Below, in pieces: positions 1-7,019 of a stretch of DNA of 12,583 nt. The DNA is from Firmicutes bacterium UBA4874 (GTDB lineage Bacteria > Bacillota > Clostridia > Caldicoprobacterales > DTU083). A program made the position numbers and the translations under genes. The notes under the pieces were generated by a model that worked only from the letters and a program-made list of their open reading frames with translations, had not been told where the DNA came from and did not search any database. Positions within the stretch are counted from its first letter, which is position 1. The number at the start of each line of letters is the position of its first letter. The DNA lies in contig DHDO01000019.1 of NCBI GenBank assembly GCA_002399435.1, positions 1-12,583 on the forward strand. The letters are read 5' to 3'.

Positions 1-575
1 TTGATATATTCCTTACACCATTTCCGTTGACCTTCACGGTTCAAATGCATTCCATCCGGCAGAAACAGCGAAGTGTCATAATCCGTTCCGTCAAAAGTCA
101 TGGAAGTGGCATCCACATAATACATATAATCCGGGGAATCACAGTATTTTTTCAGTTTGTCATTAATCTTCATCGTCAGCGATGTATACTGGCTTCTGCC
201 GGGGAGCAGTAGTCCGCTCATTACAACAAGCTTTGCTTCCGGTAACTTTTCATAAACCGTGTCAAACATTTTTTTCTTATAATCCATGCATGCAGCGGCA
301 ATTTCGTGTTCGGTGCCGGTCTGATCCATATAATCGTTGGAACCGGTCTGGAAGAATACCAGGGACGGGTGATACGGATACAGTATCCGGTCCGCATTCT
401 CCAGGAGATCCTTGTCCGTACATCCGCCGAATCCATGATTCTGTACCTTGTACTCGCTGAGGTCGTCTTCCAGGTCCGTCCACATCCTGAAATTGGACGC
501 GCCGTAAAAGATAATCTCATTCTGACGCTTCAGGCTGTACCTCTTCGCAATAGCATTGACTTCTTCTTCAAACAT
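1..575 (-). CDS. SGNH/GDSL-family hydrolase (3' end cut by window edge)
   Basis: This frame runs open to the window edge; 191 residues are visible. SGNH hydrolases are serine esterases or lipases acting on acyl or acetyl esters, often of carbohydrates. Block I is FYGASNFRMW (residues 23-32) with S27 as likely nucleophile; it is the GxS variant rather than textbook GDS. Block II glycine is G48 in NHGFGG, block III is GSND with N80, and block V is DGMHLN with D174 and H177. No signal peptide is visible, so a cytoplasmic enzyme is likely. The ATG at 575 is used here, but GGAGG (589-593) lies 13 nt from it and only 7 nt from an in-frame TTG at 581, so TTG may be the true start. The gene begins about 50 nt after dnaB with no terminator between, so it is probably read through from dnaB. 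The substrate cannot be told from sequence. Confidence 0.85.
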   Translation of the reverse strand, partial: MFEEEVNAIAKRYSLKRQNEIIFYGASNFRMWTDLEDDLSEYKVQNHGFGGCTDKDLLENADRILYPYHPSLVFFQTGSNDYMDQTGTEHEIAAACMDYKKKMFDTVYEKLPEAKLVVMSGLLLPGRSQYTSLTMKINDKLKKYCDSPDYMYYVDATSMTFDGTDYDTSLFLPDGMHLNREGQRKWCKEYI

Positions 576-631
576 AGACAAAACAGTTCCTCCCCGTATC
601 TCTTTTGTTGGTTAACATCCCCCGAAATTTT

Positions 632-1987
632 CTAATACTCCTGCCGGTTCCTTTCATAACTTGCAAACTGGGTATACTGCCCCAGCCACACCAGCTCCAC
701 GGTGCCCGTGGGGCCGTTCCTCTGCTTTGCAATAATCGCCTCGGCGATATTCTGTTTCTCCGAATCCGGATTGTAGTATTCATCCCGATACAAAAACACC
801 ACAAGATCGGCGTCCTGCTCAATGGCACCGGATTCCCTCAAATCACTCAGCATGGGCCGGTGGTCCTGTCTGGCTTCCGGTCCGCGGCTGAGCTGGGAAA
901 GGGTCACAACAGGCACTTCCAGCTCCCTGGCCAACGCCTTGAGGGACCGGGATATATCTGAAACTTCCTGCTGTCTGGACTCATTGTTCCCCCGTCCGGA
1001 CATCAGCTGAAGATAATCAATCACGATCATTCCCAGACCATGCTCCAGTTTCAGCCTTCTGGCCTTGGACCGGATTTCCATGGCAGAGATGGCCGGTGTA
1101 TCGTCAATAAAGATCGGAGCCTGGGACAGAGGTGTCGCCGCCTGCACCAGCTTGATCCAATCCTCTTCCGTCAGATCACCGGTACGGATCTTCTGGAGCT
1201 CGATATGCGACTGACAGCTGAGCATACGCTGAACCAGCTGATCCTTTGACATTTCCAGGCTGAAAACAGCTACCGGCACTTTGGAATGGACAGCCGCATA
1301 TTGAGCGATGTTAAGGGCAAAGCTGGTTTTCCCCATGGACGGCCGCCCGGCAATCAGAACAAAATCCGACGGATTCAATCCGGATGTGCGCAGGTCAAAA
1401 TCACGGAACCCGGTGGCAACCCCGACAATTTTACCCTTGTTCTTTGTGAGCTCCTCAATTCTGGAATAAGTGTCCAGCAGAATGGTCTTTATGGGTTCAA
1501 AATCCTGATCATTCTTACGCTGGGAAATATCAAATATCTTTTTTTCCGCATGATCAATGATGATGTCCAGATCCTCGGAAGCAGCATAGCTTTCCTGCAT
1601 AATATCGCCGGAAGCAGCAATCAGCCTGCGGAGAACCGCTTTTTCCTCCACAATCCGGATGTAATACCGCACGTTTGCGGTGCTGGGCACAGTCATGGAC
1701 AGATCGGAGATATAGGTGCCGCCCCCCACCGTTTCCAGAGTTCCCCTCTGCCGCAGGGATTCCGCCAAAGTGACAAGATCCACCGGCATGCCGCGATCGT
1801 AGATATCCAGGATCGCCTCATAAATCTCCCGGTGCGCGTCGGAATAAAAATCCTCCCCATGCAGCACTTCCGCCGCCGCGGCCACAGCCTCCTTATCCAG
1901 GAGCATTGAGCCAAGAACCGACTGCTCGGCTTCCATGCTGTTCGGAGGAATACGTTGCTTTAATTGTTGTATGGAACTGGAATCCAT
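632..1987 (-). CDS. dnaB: Replicative DNA helicase DnaB (DnaC in Bacillus nomenclature)
   Basis: Hexameric 5'-3' helicase that unwinds DNA ahead of the replication fork and interacts with primase. At 451 residues it has normal family length. The N-terminal helical domain spans about 10-110 (opening IPPNSMEAEQSVLGSML), followed by a linker helix region to about 180 and the RecA-like ATPase domain from about 185. Visible motifs are Walker A GRPSMGKTS (214-222), catalytic E245 in FSLEMS, Walker B MIVIDYLQLM (320-329) and the arginine-finger region KQRNG (421-425). No intein or insertion is seen. It follows rplI by 28 nt in the conserved yybS-gdpP-rplI-dnaB order of Bacillota. The start is preceded by a G-run (GGGGGG) 9 nt upstream, a slightly unusual but usable ribosome binding site. 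Confidence 0.98.
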   Translation of the reverse strand: MDSSSIQQLKQRIPPNSMEAEQSVLGSMLLDKEAVAAAAEVLHGEDFYSDAHREIYEAILDIYDRGMPVDLVTLAESLRQRGTLETVGGGTYISDLSMTVPSTANVRYYIRIVEEKAVLRRLIAASGDIMQESYAASEDLDIIIDHAEKKIFDISQRKNDQDFEPIKTILLDTYSRIEELTKNKGKIVGVATGFRDFDLRTSGLNPSDFVLIAGRPSMGKTSFALNIAQYAAVHSKVPVAVFSLEMSKDQLVQRMLSCQSHIELQKIRTGDLTEEDWIKLVQAATPLSQAPIFIDDTPAISAMEIRSKARRLKLEHGLGMIVIDYLQLMSGRGNNESRQQEVSDISRSLKALARELEVPVVTLSQLSRGPEARQDHRPMLSDLRESGAIEQDADLVVFLYRDEYYNPDSEKQNIAEAIIAKQRNGPTGTVELVWLGQYTQFASYERNRQEY

Positions 1988-2015
1988 TCTCCGGAACCCC
2001 CCATAAATTGCCTCT

Positions 2016-2462
2016 CTACTCTTCTTCCACCTTTACATTCAGCGTGGCGGTTACTTCCGGATAAACCTTTACTTCCAGGCGAAAACTTCCCAGGTTCCGG
2101 ATAGGCTCCGGCAGCACAATCTTCTTTCGGTCAATATTCAGATGATGCTGGGACTTTAAGGTGTCCGCAATCTCCTTATTGGTTACGGAGCCAAACAGCT
2201 TGCCATTTTCCCCGCTTTTTACCTTTACCGTCACCTGCAGGCCTGACAGGGTCTGCGCCTGCTTCTTTGCTTCCTCCAGCTCTGTCTCTTTACGCTTTTC
2301 CTCCGCAACCTGCCGGTTCTTCAGCTCATTCATGCCCTGACTGGTGGCCCGAACCGCCAGCTTATGGGGCAGCAGATAATTGCGTGCATAACCGTCGCTG
2401 ACGCTGACGACCTCCCCCTTTTGTCCTTTGCTCTTTACATCCTCCAATAAAATGACCTTCAT
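2016..2462 (-). CDS. rplI: 50S ribosomal protein L9 (bL9)
   Basis: Binds 23S rRNA at the base of the L1 stalk. At 148 residues it has the usual length. The N-terminal rRNA-binding domain opens MKVILLEDVKSKGQKGEVV and contains the conserved DGYARNYLLP (23-32). A lysine- and glutamate-rich connecting helix (about 45-75) leads to the C-terminal domain ending NVKVEEE. The start ATG overlaps the gdpP stop codon in an ATGA arrangement, which suggests translational coupling. Its ribosome binding site (GGAAGGAG, about 7 nt upstream) lies inside the gdpP reading frame. dnaB follows 28 nt downstream. Confidence 0.98.
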   Translation of the reverse strand: MKVILLEDVKSKGQKGEVVSVSDGYARNYLLPHKLAVRATSQGMNELKNRQVAEEKRKETELEEAKKQAQTLSGLQVTVKVKSGENGKLFGSVTNKEIADTLKSQHHLNIDRKKIVLPEPIRNLGSFRLEVKVYPEVTATLNVKVEEE

Positions 2463-4471
2463 TTGTTTTCTCCTTCCTCGCTGAATTCTTTCAAATATTC
2501 CTCAACGGCATCCATAACCCGCTGTCTGCCTTCCTCCATTGAGATACCTCCCAGCTGGGCGCCAGCCATGGTCAGATGCCCTCCGCCTCCCAGCTTTTCC
2601 AGTATCAGCTGCATATTGATGCTGCCAAAGGAGCGTCCGCTGATCATAATACCTTCCGGAGTGGAGCACAAGACCACCGATGCCGAAATCCCCTGAATGG
2701 CCAGCAGACTGTCTGCTGCCTGCGCCGCAATCAGCTGGGCATTGGGTGTGCCGGGCGGGCATTCTGACATGGCAATGCCCGGCTGAATCATCGTTGCCCT
2801 TTTTACCGTTTCCGACCGGCTGATAAAGGTATCCATATCATCCCGGAACAGCTGCCGGACGGAGGTGGGATCCGCTCCCAGCCTGCGCAGATAGGATGCC
2901 GCCTCATAGGTCCGGACTCCGGTCTTGAAAATAAAATTCTTGGTGTCCATGGTAATCCCTGCCAGCAGCGCATCTGCCTCCAGAGGATTTACTTTTATAT
3001 TCTCACCGAAGTACTGCATGACTTCGGTAACCAGCTCGCTGGCAGAAGACGCATAGGACTCCAGATAAGTCAGCGTGGCATTTTCAATGAAATCCGCGCT
3101 CCTTCTGTGATGGTCAAAAACCACAATATGCTCCGCATTCCGGATCAGATCCGGGGCCTCCGTAAAGCCGGGCCGGTTGGTATCCACTACAACCAGCAGC
3201 GTATCATGATCCATTCGCTTCATCGCATCCTCCGGGTGGATAAAAAGTCCGTTATAGGCCTCTTTTTCCTGCAGCCTCTTCATCAGGGGCTCCACGGAAA
3301 CATTGGATCTGTTCAGTACAATATGGGCCTCCCTGCCGACGTACCTGGCGCAGCAGTAAATTCCCAATGCGGAGCCGAGGGAATCCAGATCCGGGATCTC
3401 ATGGCTCATGATGAATATGATACTGGAATGCTCCATCAGCTCCCACAGCGCGTTGGCGATCACCCTGGACTTCACCTTTGTCCGTTTCTCCACCCCCTGA
3501 CTCTTTCCGCCGTAGAAGAACAGCTTTGTACCCTCTTTGACGACGGCCTGGTCCCCTCCGCGTCCCAAAGCCAGGTCTACAGCCGACAGTGCGCTGATGC
3601 TGGACTGTGCAGGGTTTTCCGCATCCAGCCCCGCACCAATGCTGAGGGTAACCGGGATCCGGTTGCCGGCCTGGATTCTCCGCACCCGATCAAGAATGTT
3701 GAATCGTTCCTTCTGCAGCTTTTTCAGTGCCTGTGCCTCCATGACCACAATAAACTTCTCCCGGTCGTATTTGACCCAGGCAGCATGGAGTTCAACCGCC
3801 CACTCTGCAATGCAGGATTCAATCTCGGCAAGCACCGCCGCTCTTTTGATATCCTCCGTATTGGCCAGGACTTCGTCATAATTGTCAACGGTAATATGAG
3901 CGATGACGGTCTTCTGTGCCTGGCACAAAGCGCGGACCCGGTGTTCCTCCGTGATATCCAGCCAATAGATCAGAAAGATCACCTTGCTTTTGCGGCTGTC
4001 ATTTCCCGTCCTGACAGGCGTCCACAGAACCTGATACCATTTATTATGAAAGAACAGTTCATGATGGCTTCCCTTCCGGGAATCGCCAAACCGGGAAGGC
4101 GTCAGCTCCGGTACAAAGTCATGAATATTGCGTTCCAGCAGCTTTTCCCCCTGGAACATTCCCCCAAATTGAGGATTGTACCAGGTAATGTCCCCTCCTG
4201 CCTCGATCACCACCAGGGGAACAGGGATACTTAGTACTGCGTTTTTAGTGGCCCAGTCAATATCCTCTGAAAGAGTCTCCAGATAGCTGTTCCATTCCTC
4301 TTTGCGGCGGCGCACAATTCTCCGGTTATAACAGGCCAGAATCAGAAAGACAAGAAGAGCCATGCCACCGATCCAGTAATCAAATCGCAAGAGGATCAGA
4401 GCCAAAAACAGGACAACAGCCAAATAAATCCTGGCTTCCGGCAGGTTTAACTTCTTGAAATGTTTTTTCAT
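2459..4471 (-). CDS. gdpP: Cyclic-di-AMP phosphodiesterase GdpP (YybT family, DHH/DHHA1)
   Basis: Membrane-bound enzyme that hydrolyses c-di-AMP to pApA, lowering a second messenger that controls potassium and osmolyte balance and cell-wall homeostasis. The 670 residues match the family. Two transmembrane helices (about 13-28 and 33-48) are followed by a PAS-like domain (about 80-175), a degenerate GGDEF domain (about 185-320, with SIGAGLD and ALGRGGDQAVV but no true GGDEF catalytic box) and the DHH-DHHA1 module (about 345-660). The manganese ligands look intact: H357, D361 and D363 in SHEIPDLDS, D430 in VVVDTNRPG, DHH at 453-455 and D509 in GITMDTKNF. The DHHA1 motif GGGGH is at 628-632. It lies 19 nt after the DUF2232 gene and overlaps rplI by 4 nt. 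Confidence 0.96.
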   Translation of the reverse strand: MKKHFKKLNLPEARIYLAVVLFLALILLRFDYWIGGMALLVFLILACYNRRIVRRRKEEWNSYLETLSEDIDWATKNAVLSIPVPLVVIEAGGDITWYNPQFGGMFQGEKLLERNIHDFVPELTPSRFGDSRKGSHHELFFHNKWYQVLWTPVRTGNDSRKSKVIFLIYWLDITEEHRVRALCQAQKTVIAHITVDNYDEVLANTEDIKRAAVLAEIESCIAEWAVELHAAWVKYDREKFIVVMEAQALKKLQKERFNILDRVRRIQAGNRIPVTLSIGAGLDAENPAQSSISALSAVDLALGRGGDQAVVKEGTKLFFYGGKSQGVEKRTKVKSRVIANALWELMEHSSIIFIMSHEIPDLDSLGSALGIYCCARYVGREAHIVLNRSNVSVEPLMKRLQEKEAYNGLFIHPEDAMKRMDHDTLLVVVDTNRPGFTEAPDLIRNAEHIVVFDHHRRSADFIENATLTYLESYASSASELVTEVMQYFGENIKVNPLEADALLAGITMDTKNFIFKTGVRTYEAASYLRRLGADPTSVRQLFRDDMDTFISRSETVKRATMIQPGIAMSECPPGTPNAQLIAAQAADSLLAIQGISASVVLCSTPEGIMISGRSFGSINMQLILEKLGGGGHLTMAGAQLGGISMEEGRQRVMDAVEEYLKEFSEEGENK

Positions 4472-4490
4472 GCTCTTCCCTACCTTCTGT

Positions 4491-5270
4491 TTAGTCCTTG
4501 TTGAGAATCAATTTATCCCGGTACCGCTTCCGTAACTGGAAGACATGATCCAGTATTCCCAGAAGAAGCAATCCAAACCCCAGAAACGCATAAAGAACGG
4601 CAGCCAGCAGCAGCCGAAAAACAAAGGGAATCCGAACTGCTTTCAGGAAAAACCACAATACCGCAAGGCCCAGCATCCTGAAAAGAAATGAAATCAGCGC
4701 AGTGCCTGTAGAATATACCACTTCAAGGCTTGGAATCCCCATCCAGCTGCCAAACAGGGCAATCAGCAGCAGGACAATCAACCCAAACCCCATCCCCCTG
4801 GGCAGCTTCCATTCCGCAAATGCGGGGATCGGTCCCATGCTTCGTCCGGACTTCTTCATGATAAAACGAATCACAAGAAATAAAAATGTTCCGTAAACAA
4901 TGGAATAAATCAGAAGCGAAGCGGGAACCGCCTGCTTCATCTGCTGTACCATGAAATTGGCCAGCTGCTGTGCAGAAGTAAAATTCTTGAACATCCCCAA
5001 CTCATGATACCTGGACAAAATTTCATCCGTATTGATCACGCCGCTGGTCAATACCTGCCGAAAAGAGTCCCATACCGCATCGAATGCCGACTGCCCGGTT
5101 CGCATGGAATAGGCCTTTAAATACAGCAATATGGAGAGCAGGACACTCCCGGATGACAATAAAATATTCTCATAGAAATCGGACCGTTTTCCCAGTTTCC
5201 AGGCCTGCAGCACAATCAGTACAATTGGCAGAACAATGAGGAAAAAGCCCGAGACAAGCTGCAAATTCAT
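4491..5270 (-). CDS. DUF2232 (YybS-like) integral membrane protein
   Basis: A 259-residue polytopic membrane protein with a hydrophobic helix at the N-terminus (about 5-22), another at about 37-52, and several from about 117 to 245 (SLLIYSIVYGTFLFLVIRF, FGLIVLLLIALFG and others). The tail is basic (QLRKRYRDKLILNKD). The segment FAEWKLPRGMGFG (about 151-163), just before a membrane helix, is characteristic of the DUF2232/YybS family, and the position directly upstream of gdpP-rplI-dnaB is the family's usual place. Biochemical function is unknown; a transporter-component or membrane-partner role for GdpP would be inference only. The ribosome binding site GAGGTG lies 5 nt before the ATG. The gene follows the MazG-like gene by 22 nt in the same unit. 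Confidence 0.88.
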   Translation of the reverse strand: MNLQLVSGFFLIVLPIVLIVLQAWKLGKRSDFYENILLSSGSVLLSILLYLKAYSMRTGQSAFDAVWDSFRQVLTSGVINTDEILSRYHELGMFKNFTSAQQLANFMVQQMKQAVPASLLIYSIVYGTFLFLVIRFIMKKSGRSMGPIPAFAEWKLPRGMGFGLIVLLLIALFGSWMGIPSLEVVYSTGTALISFLFRMLGLAVLWFFLKAVRIPFVFRLLLAAVLYAFLGFGLLLLGILDHVFQLRKRYRDKLILNKD

Positions 5271-5292
5271 TTCAACACCTCAGATATTTCTT

Positions 5293-5619
5293 TCATCCCT
5301 CTTTCCCGGTTTTACAGTATTCACCGAGAGAGGTCAGATCCCCAAAATACTTTTCCACATCATGCTCTTCCACAATGCCAAGGCGAATTTTGCTTTCGAT
5401 CCTGCGGCCAATCGTATCATAGGAGATACCCAGTCTCTTCCCAAGCAAATAAGCAGCAACAATCATACTGGAAAGGCAATCCGCCAACGCCTCCTGGGAT
5501 CCTTTGATGCCATTGGCCAGCAGCCGGTAAATCTCTGCCACTGATGTCAGGATTTCACTTTTCAGCCATTCCACCAAGCGTATATTCCTTGCGATGTCCA
5601 GCTCTGTATCTTTTGCCAT
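5293..5619 (-). CDS. Small MazG-like family protein
   Basis: A 108-residue, largely helical protein resembling the short MazG-like family found in Clostridia beside rpsR and the DUF2232 gene. Recognisable segments are NIRLVEWLKSEIL (12-24) and AAYLLGKRLGISYDTI (55-70), then a C-terminal EEHDVEKYFGDL. Full MazG enzymes hydrolyse nucleoside triphosphates through an EExxE plus ExxD metal site. Here the second motif reads EALAD (43-47), so the glutamate of the usual EELAD is alanine, and a clear EExxE is not visible. The protein may therefore be catalytically weak or a pseudoenzyme. It is the first gene after the promoter at 5738-5766. Its ribosome binding site (AAGGTGGTGG) is about 12 nt from the ATG, rather far. 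The family call rests on recognition of sequence and context, not a search. Confidence 0.75.
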   Translation of the reverse strand: MAKDTELDIARNIRLVEWLKSEILTSVAEIYRLLANGIKGSQEALADCLSSMIVAAYLLGKRLGISYDTIGRRIESKIRLGIVEEHDVEKYFGDLTSLGEYCKTGKEG

Positions 5620-5737
5620 CTAAGCAAGCCACCACCTTTCCAGGCATCCTGTCAAGCCTGCCCGGGCTTACCAGGCCTGTCCGTCCGTTCTACAGTACAC
5701 CACGCCAGACAGGGAACGGGCATACAAATACACAATT

Positions 5738-5766
5738 ATTCTATACGCATCCCGTCTCTTTGTCAA
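5738..5766 (-). promoter_or_regulatory. Sigma-A promoter of the mazG-like-yybS-gdpP-rplI-dnaB unit
   Basis: On the minus strand a perfect -35 TTGACA (5761-5766) is followed by a 17-nt spacer and a -10 TAGAAT (5738-5743). The predicted start is near 5731, giving about 110 nt of 5' untranslated RNA before the MazG-like ATG at 5619. The leader contains GC-rich short inverted repeats (for example AAGCC/GGCTT with loop CGGGCA) but no run of T after them, so I do not call a terminator or riboswitch there. Confidence 0.8.
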
Positions 5767-5839
5767 TATTGGAAATTCAGTTCCCTTTCATACATTATTA
5801 TCCAATACAGTATCCAGTCTTCCCCCGCGAACCCATGTA

Positions 5840-5871
5840 GAACAAAAAGCCGTTCCGGTAATGGAACGGCT
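5840..5871 (-). terminator. Rho-independent terminator after rpsR
   Basis: Immediately downstream of the rpsR stop, the minus strand forms a 9-bp stem AGCCGTTCC / GGAACGGCT with a 6-nt loop (ATTACC), followed by TTTTGTT. It ends the rpsF-ssb-rpsR transcript and separates it from the next unit, which has its own promoter about 80 nt further on. Confidence 0.9.
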
Positions 5872-5876
5872 CTTCT

Positions 5877-6119
5877 TTACTCCGCAGAGTAAGGCAGCAG
5901 TGCTATGTGACGGGCACGTTTGATCGCCATGGTCACCTGACGCTGATGCTTTGCGCAGTTGCCCGATATTCTCCTGGGAAGAATCTTCCCCCGCTCGGTA
6001 ATATACTTTCTCAGTTTGAATACGTCCTTGTAATCGATCGTATCCACTTTATCTGCACAGAAAGCACATACACGCCTCTTGGGCTTTCTATTCCTCTGTC
6101 TTCTTGCATTATCAGCCAT
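5877..6119 (-). CDS. rpsR: 30S ribosomal protein S18 (bS18), cysteine-containing form
   Basis: Binds 16S rRNA with S6 in the small-subunit platform. The 80 residues are of normal length, with a basic N-terminus ([11 protein letters not shown]) and the conserved core [19 protein letters not shown] (36-54). The cysteine pair CAFC (C18, C21) together with C55 and H58 in NCAKHQRQ suggests the zinc-binding form of S18; zinc binding is inferred. A good GGAGG site lies 7 nt before the ATG. The gene is last in the rpsF-ssb-rpsR operon, 19 nt after ssb, and is followed directly by a terminator. Confidence 0.97.
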   Translation of the reverse strand: MADNARRQRNRKPKRRVCAFCADKVDTIDYKDVFKLRKYITERGKILPRRISGNCAKHQRQVTMAIKRARHIALLPYSAE

Positions 6120-6138
6120 TCTCCAGCCTCCTGTTCAT

Positions 6139-6603
6139 TTAGAATGGAAGTTCATCATCATCCACATCCAATGGAGAGAATCCCTCCGGTTCGGATGCTC
6201 CGTGGCCGGATGGATTGGAATGTCCGCTGCCCGGCGCCGGCGCATTTCCAGGCGCACCATTTCCAGGCGCACCGCCGGAACCCGGGTTCCTCTCCAGGAA
6301 CTGAACTTCATCTGCTACAACTTCGGTGATATAACGCCTCAGACCATCATTGCCCTCATAACTTCTCACCTGCATACGCCCGGACACTGCAACAAGCCTG
6401 CCCTTTGTCAGATACCTGGCACAGGTCTCCGCCAGGCTGCGCCACGCAACAACAGGGATAAAGTCCGCTTCCCTTTCCCCCTGTTGATTGGTAAAATTCC
6501 GATCAACAGCTATGGTAAAGGATGTAACGCTTATGTTGTTTGAAGTGGATCTGAGCTCGGGATCCTTTGTTAAACGTCCGATCAAAATAGCTTTGTTTAA
6601 CAT
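6139..6603 (-). CDS. ssb: Single-stranded DNA-binding protein
   Basis: Coats single-stranded DNA in replication, recombination and repair. The 154 residues comprise an OB-fold (about 1-105, opening [18 protein letters not shown]), a flexible glycine/proline/asparagine-rich linker (about 106-145) and the acidic C-terminal tip DDDELPF (148-154), which recruits partner proteins. The linker contains an in-frame repeat [10 protein letters not shown] encoded by a perfect 15-nt tandem duplication. The start ATG overlaps the rpsF stop by 1 nt (TAATG), so the two are probably translationally coupled, as usual in rpsF-ssb-rpsR operons. Confidence 0.97.
   Translation of the reverse strand: MLNKAILIGRLTKDPELRSTSNNISVTSFTIAVDRNFTNQQGEREADFIPVVAWRSLAETCARYLTKGRLVAVSGRMQVRSYEGNDGLRRYITEVVADEVQFLERNPGSGGAPGNGAPGNAPAPGSGHSNPSGHGASEPEGFSPLDVDDDELPF
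6243..6272 (-). repeat. 15-nt perfect tandem repeat in the ssb linker
   Basis: Two adjacent identical 15-nt units (6243-6257 and 6258-6272; plus strand CATTTCCAGGCGCAC) encode the residues GAPGN twice. The repeat preserves the reading frame and lies in the disordered linker, where length change is tolerated. It is a likely slippage site. Confidence 0.9.
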
Positions 6604-6908
6604 TAATCAACACCCGCCTTTTTTTCATCTTCGCGAATCGTCAGAAAGCGTATAATATCATCAGTTATTTTATAAACACGTTCCAGCTCATGCGGCACGG
6701 TCGGTTCGGCAGTAAAATTCATAAGCACATAATAGCCTTCCTTAAAATCCTGAATCGGATAGGCCAGCCTTCTTTTGCCCCACTCATCCACATTATCCAC
6801 ATGACCGCCTTGCTGCTCAATCAAAGTGTTGAACTTTTCCACCAGAGCTTTCAAGCCTTCCTCTTCCACGGTAGGCTTTATGACATAAATGGTTTCGTAT
6901 TTATTCAT
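6603..6908 (-). CDS. rpsF: 30S ribosomal protein S6 (bS6)
   Basis: Pairs with S18 in the 30S platform. The product is 101 residues from the ATG at 6908, opening [17 protein letters not shown], with the conserved [11 protein letters not shown] (about 43-53) and GYYVLMNF (about 58-65). An in-frame GTG at 6920 would add four residues, but it overlaps the ribosome binding site (GGAGGAGGTG), so the ATG about 11 nt downstream of that site is preferred. It is the first gene of rpsF-ssb-rpsR, served by the promoter at 6978-7006. The leader may carry an S6:S18 autoregulatory element (see findings). Confidence 0.97.
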   Translation of the reverse strand: MNKYETIYVIKPTVEEEGLKALVEKFNTLIEQQGGHVDNVDEWGKRRLAYPIQDFKEGYYVLMNFTAEPTVPHELERVYKITDDIIRFLTIREDEKKAGVD

Positions 6909-6935
6909 GAGTCTGCTCACCTCCTCCCGGACAAA

Positions 6936-6957
6936 CGGCCCTGCATATTTTGCAGAG
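6936..6957 (-). promoter_or_regulatory. Hairpin in rpsF leader, candidate S6:S18 autoregulatory site
   Basis: The leader RNA folds into a 7-bp hairpin, CUCUGCA / UGCAGGG with loop AAAUA (6939-6957), followed directly by CCG and then the ribosome binding site. Known rpsF leaders in many bacteria carry a structure with a conserved CCG that binds the S6:S18 complex and represses translation. Position and the CCG fit; the exact fold of the known motif was not verified. Confidence 0.35.
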
Positions 6958-6977
6958 CAAGGATGTTATTTAAGACA

Positions 6978-7006
6978 AGTATATCATTGAATAATGCGTT
7001 CTGCAA
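6978..7006 (-). promoter_or_regulatory. Sigma-A promoter of rpsF-ssb-rpsR
   Basis: The minus strand carries -35 TTGCAG (7001-7006), a 17-nt spacer and -10 TATACT (6978-6983), with an extended -10 TGn directly before it. The predicted start near 6971 gives a leader of about 60 nt ahead of rpsF. The -35 lies only about 14 nt from the stop codon of the upstream ABC ATPase gene. Confidence 0.8.
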
Positions 7007-7019
7007 CCTAATTTGATTT

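Noticed and set aside
1286..1909. A 207-codon plus-strand open frame
   Set aside because: It is antisense to dnaB, with no family signature.
3107..4234. A 375-codon open frame on the plus strand
   Set aside because: It lies antisense to gdpP, whose DHH and DHHA1 motifs are unmistakable; the plus-strand product shows no recognisable domain and no ribosome binding site.
5620..5735. Possible riboswitch in the leader of the MazG-like gene
   Set aside because: There are only short GC-rich inverted repeats, with no known aptamer signature and no terminator with a T-run.
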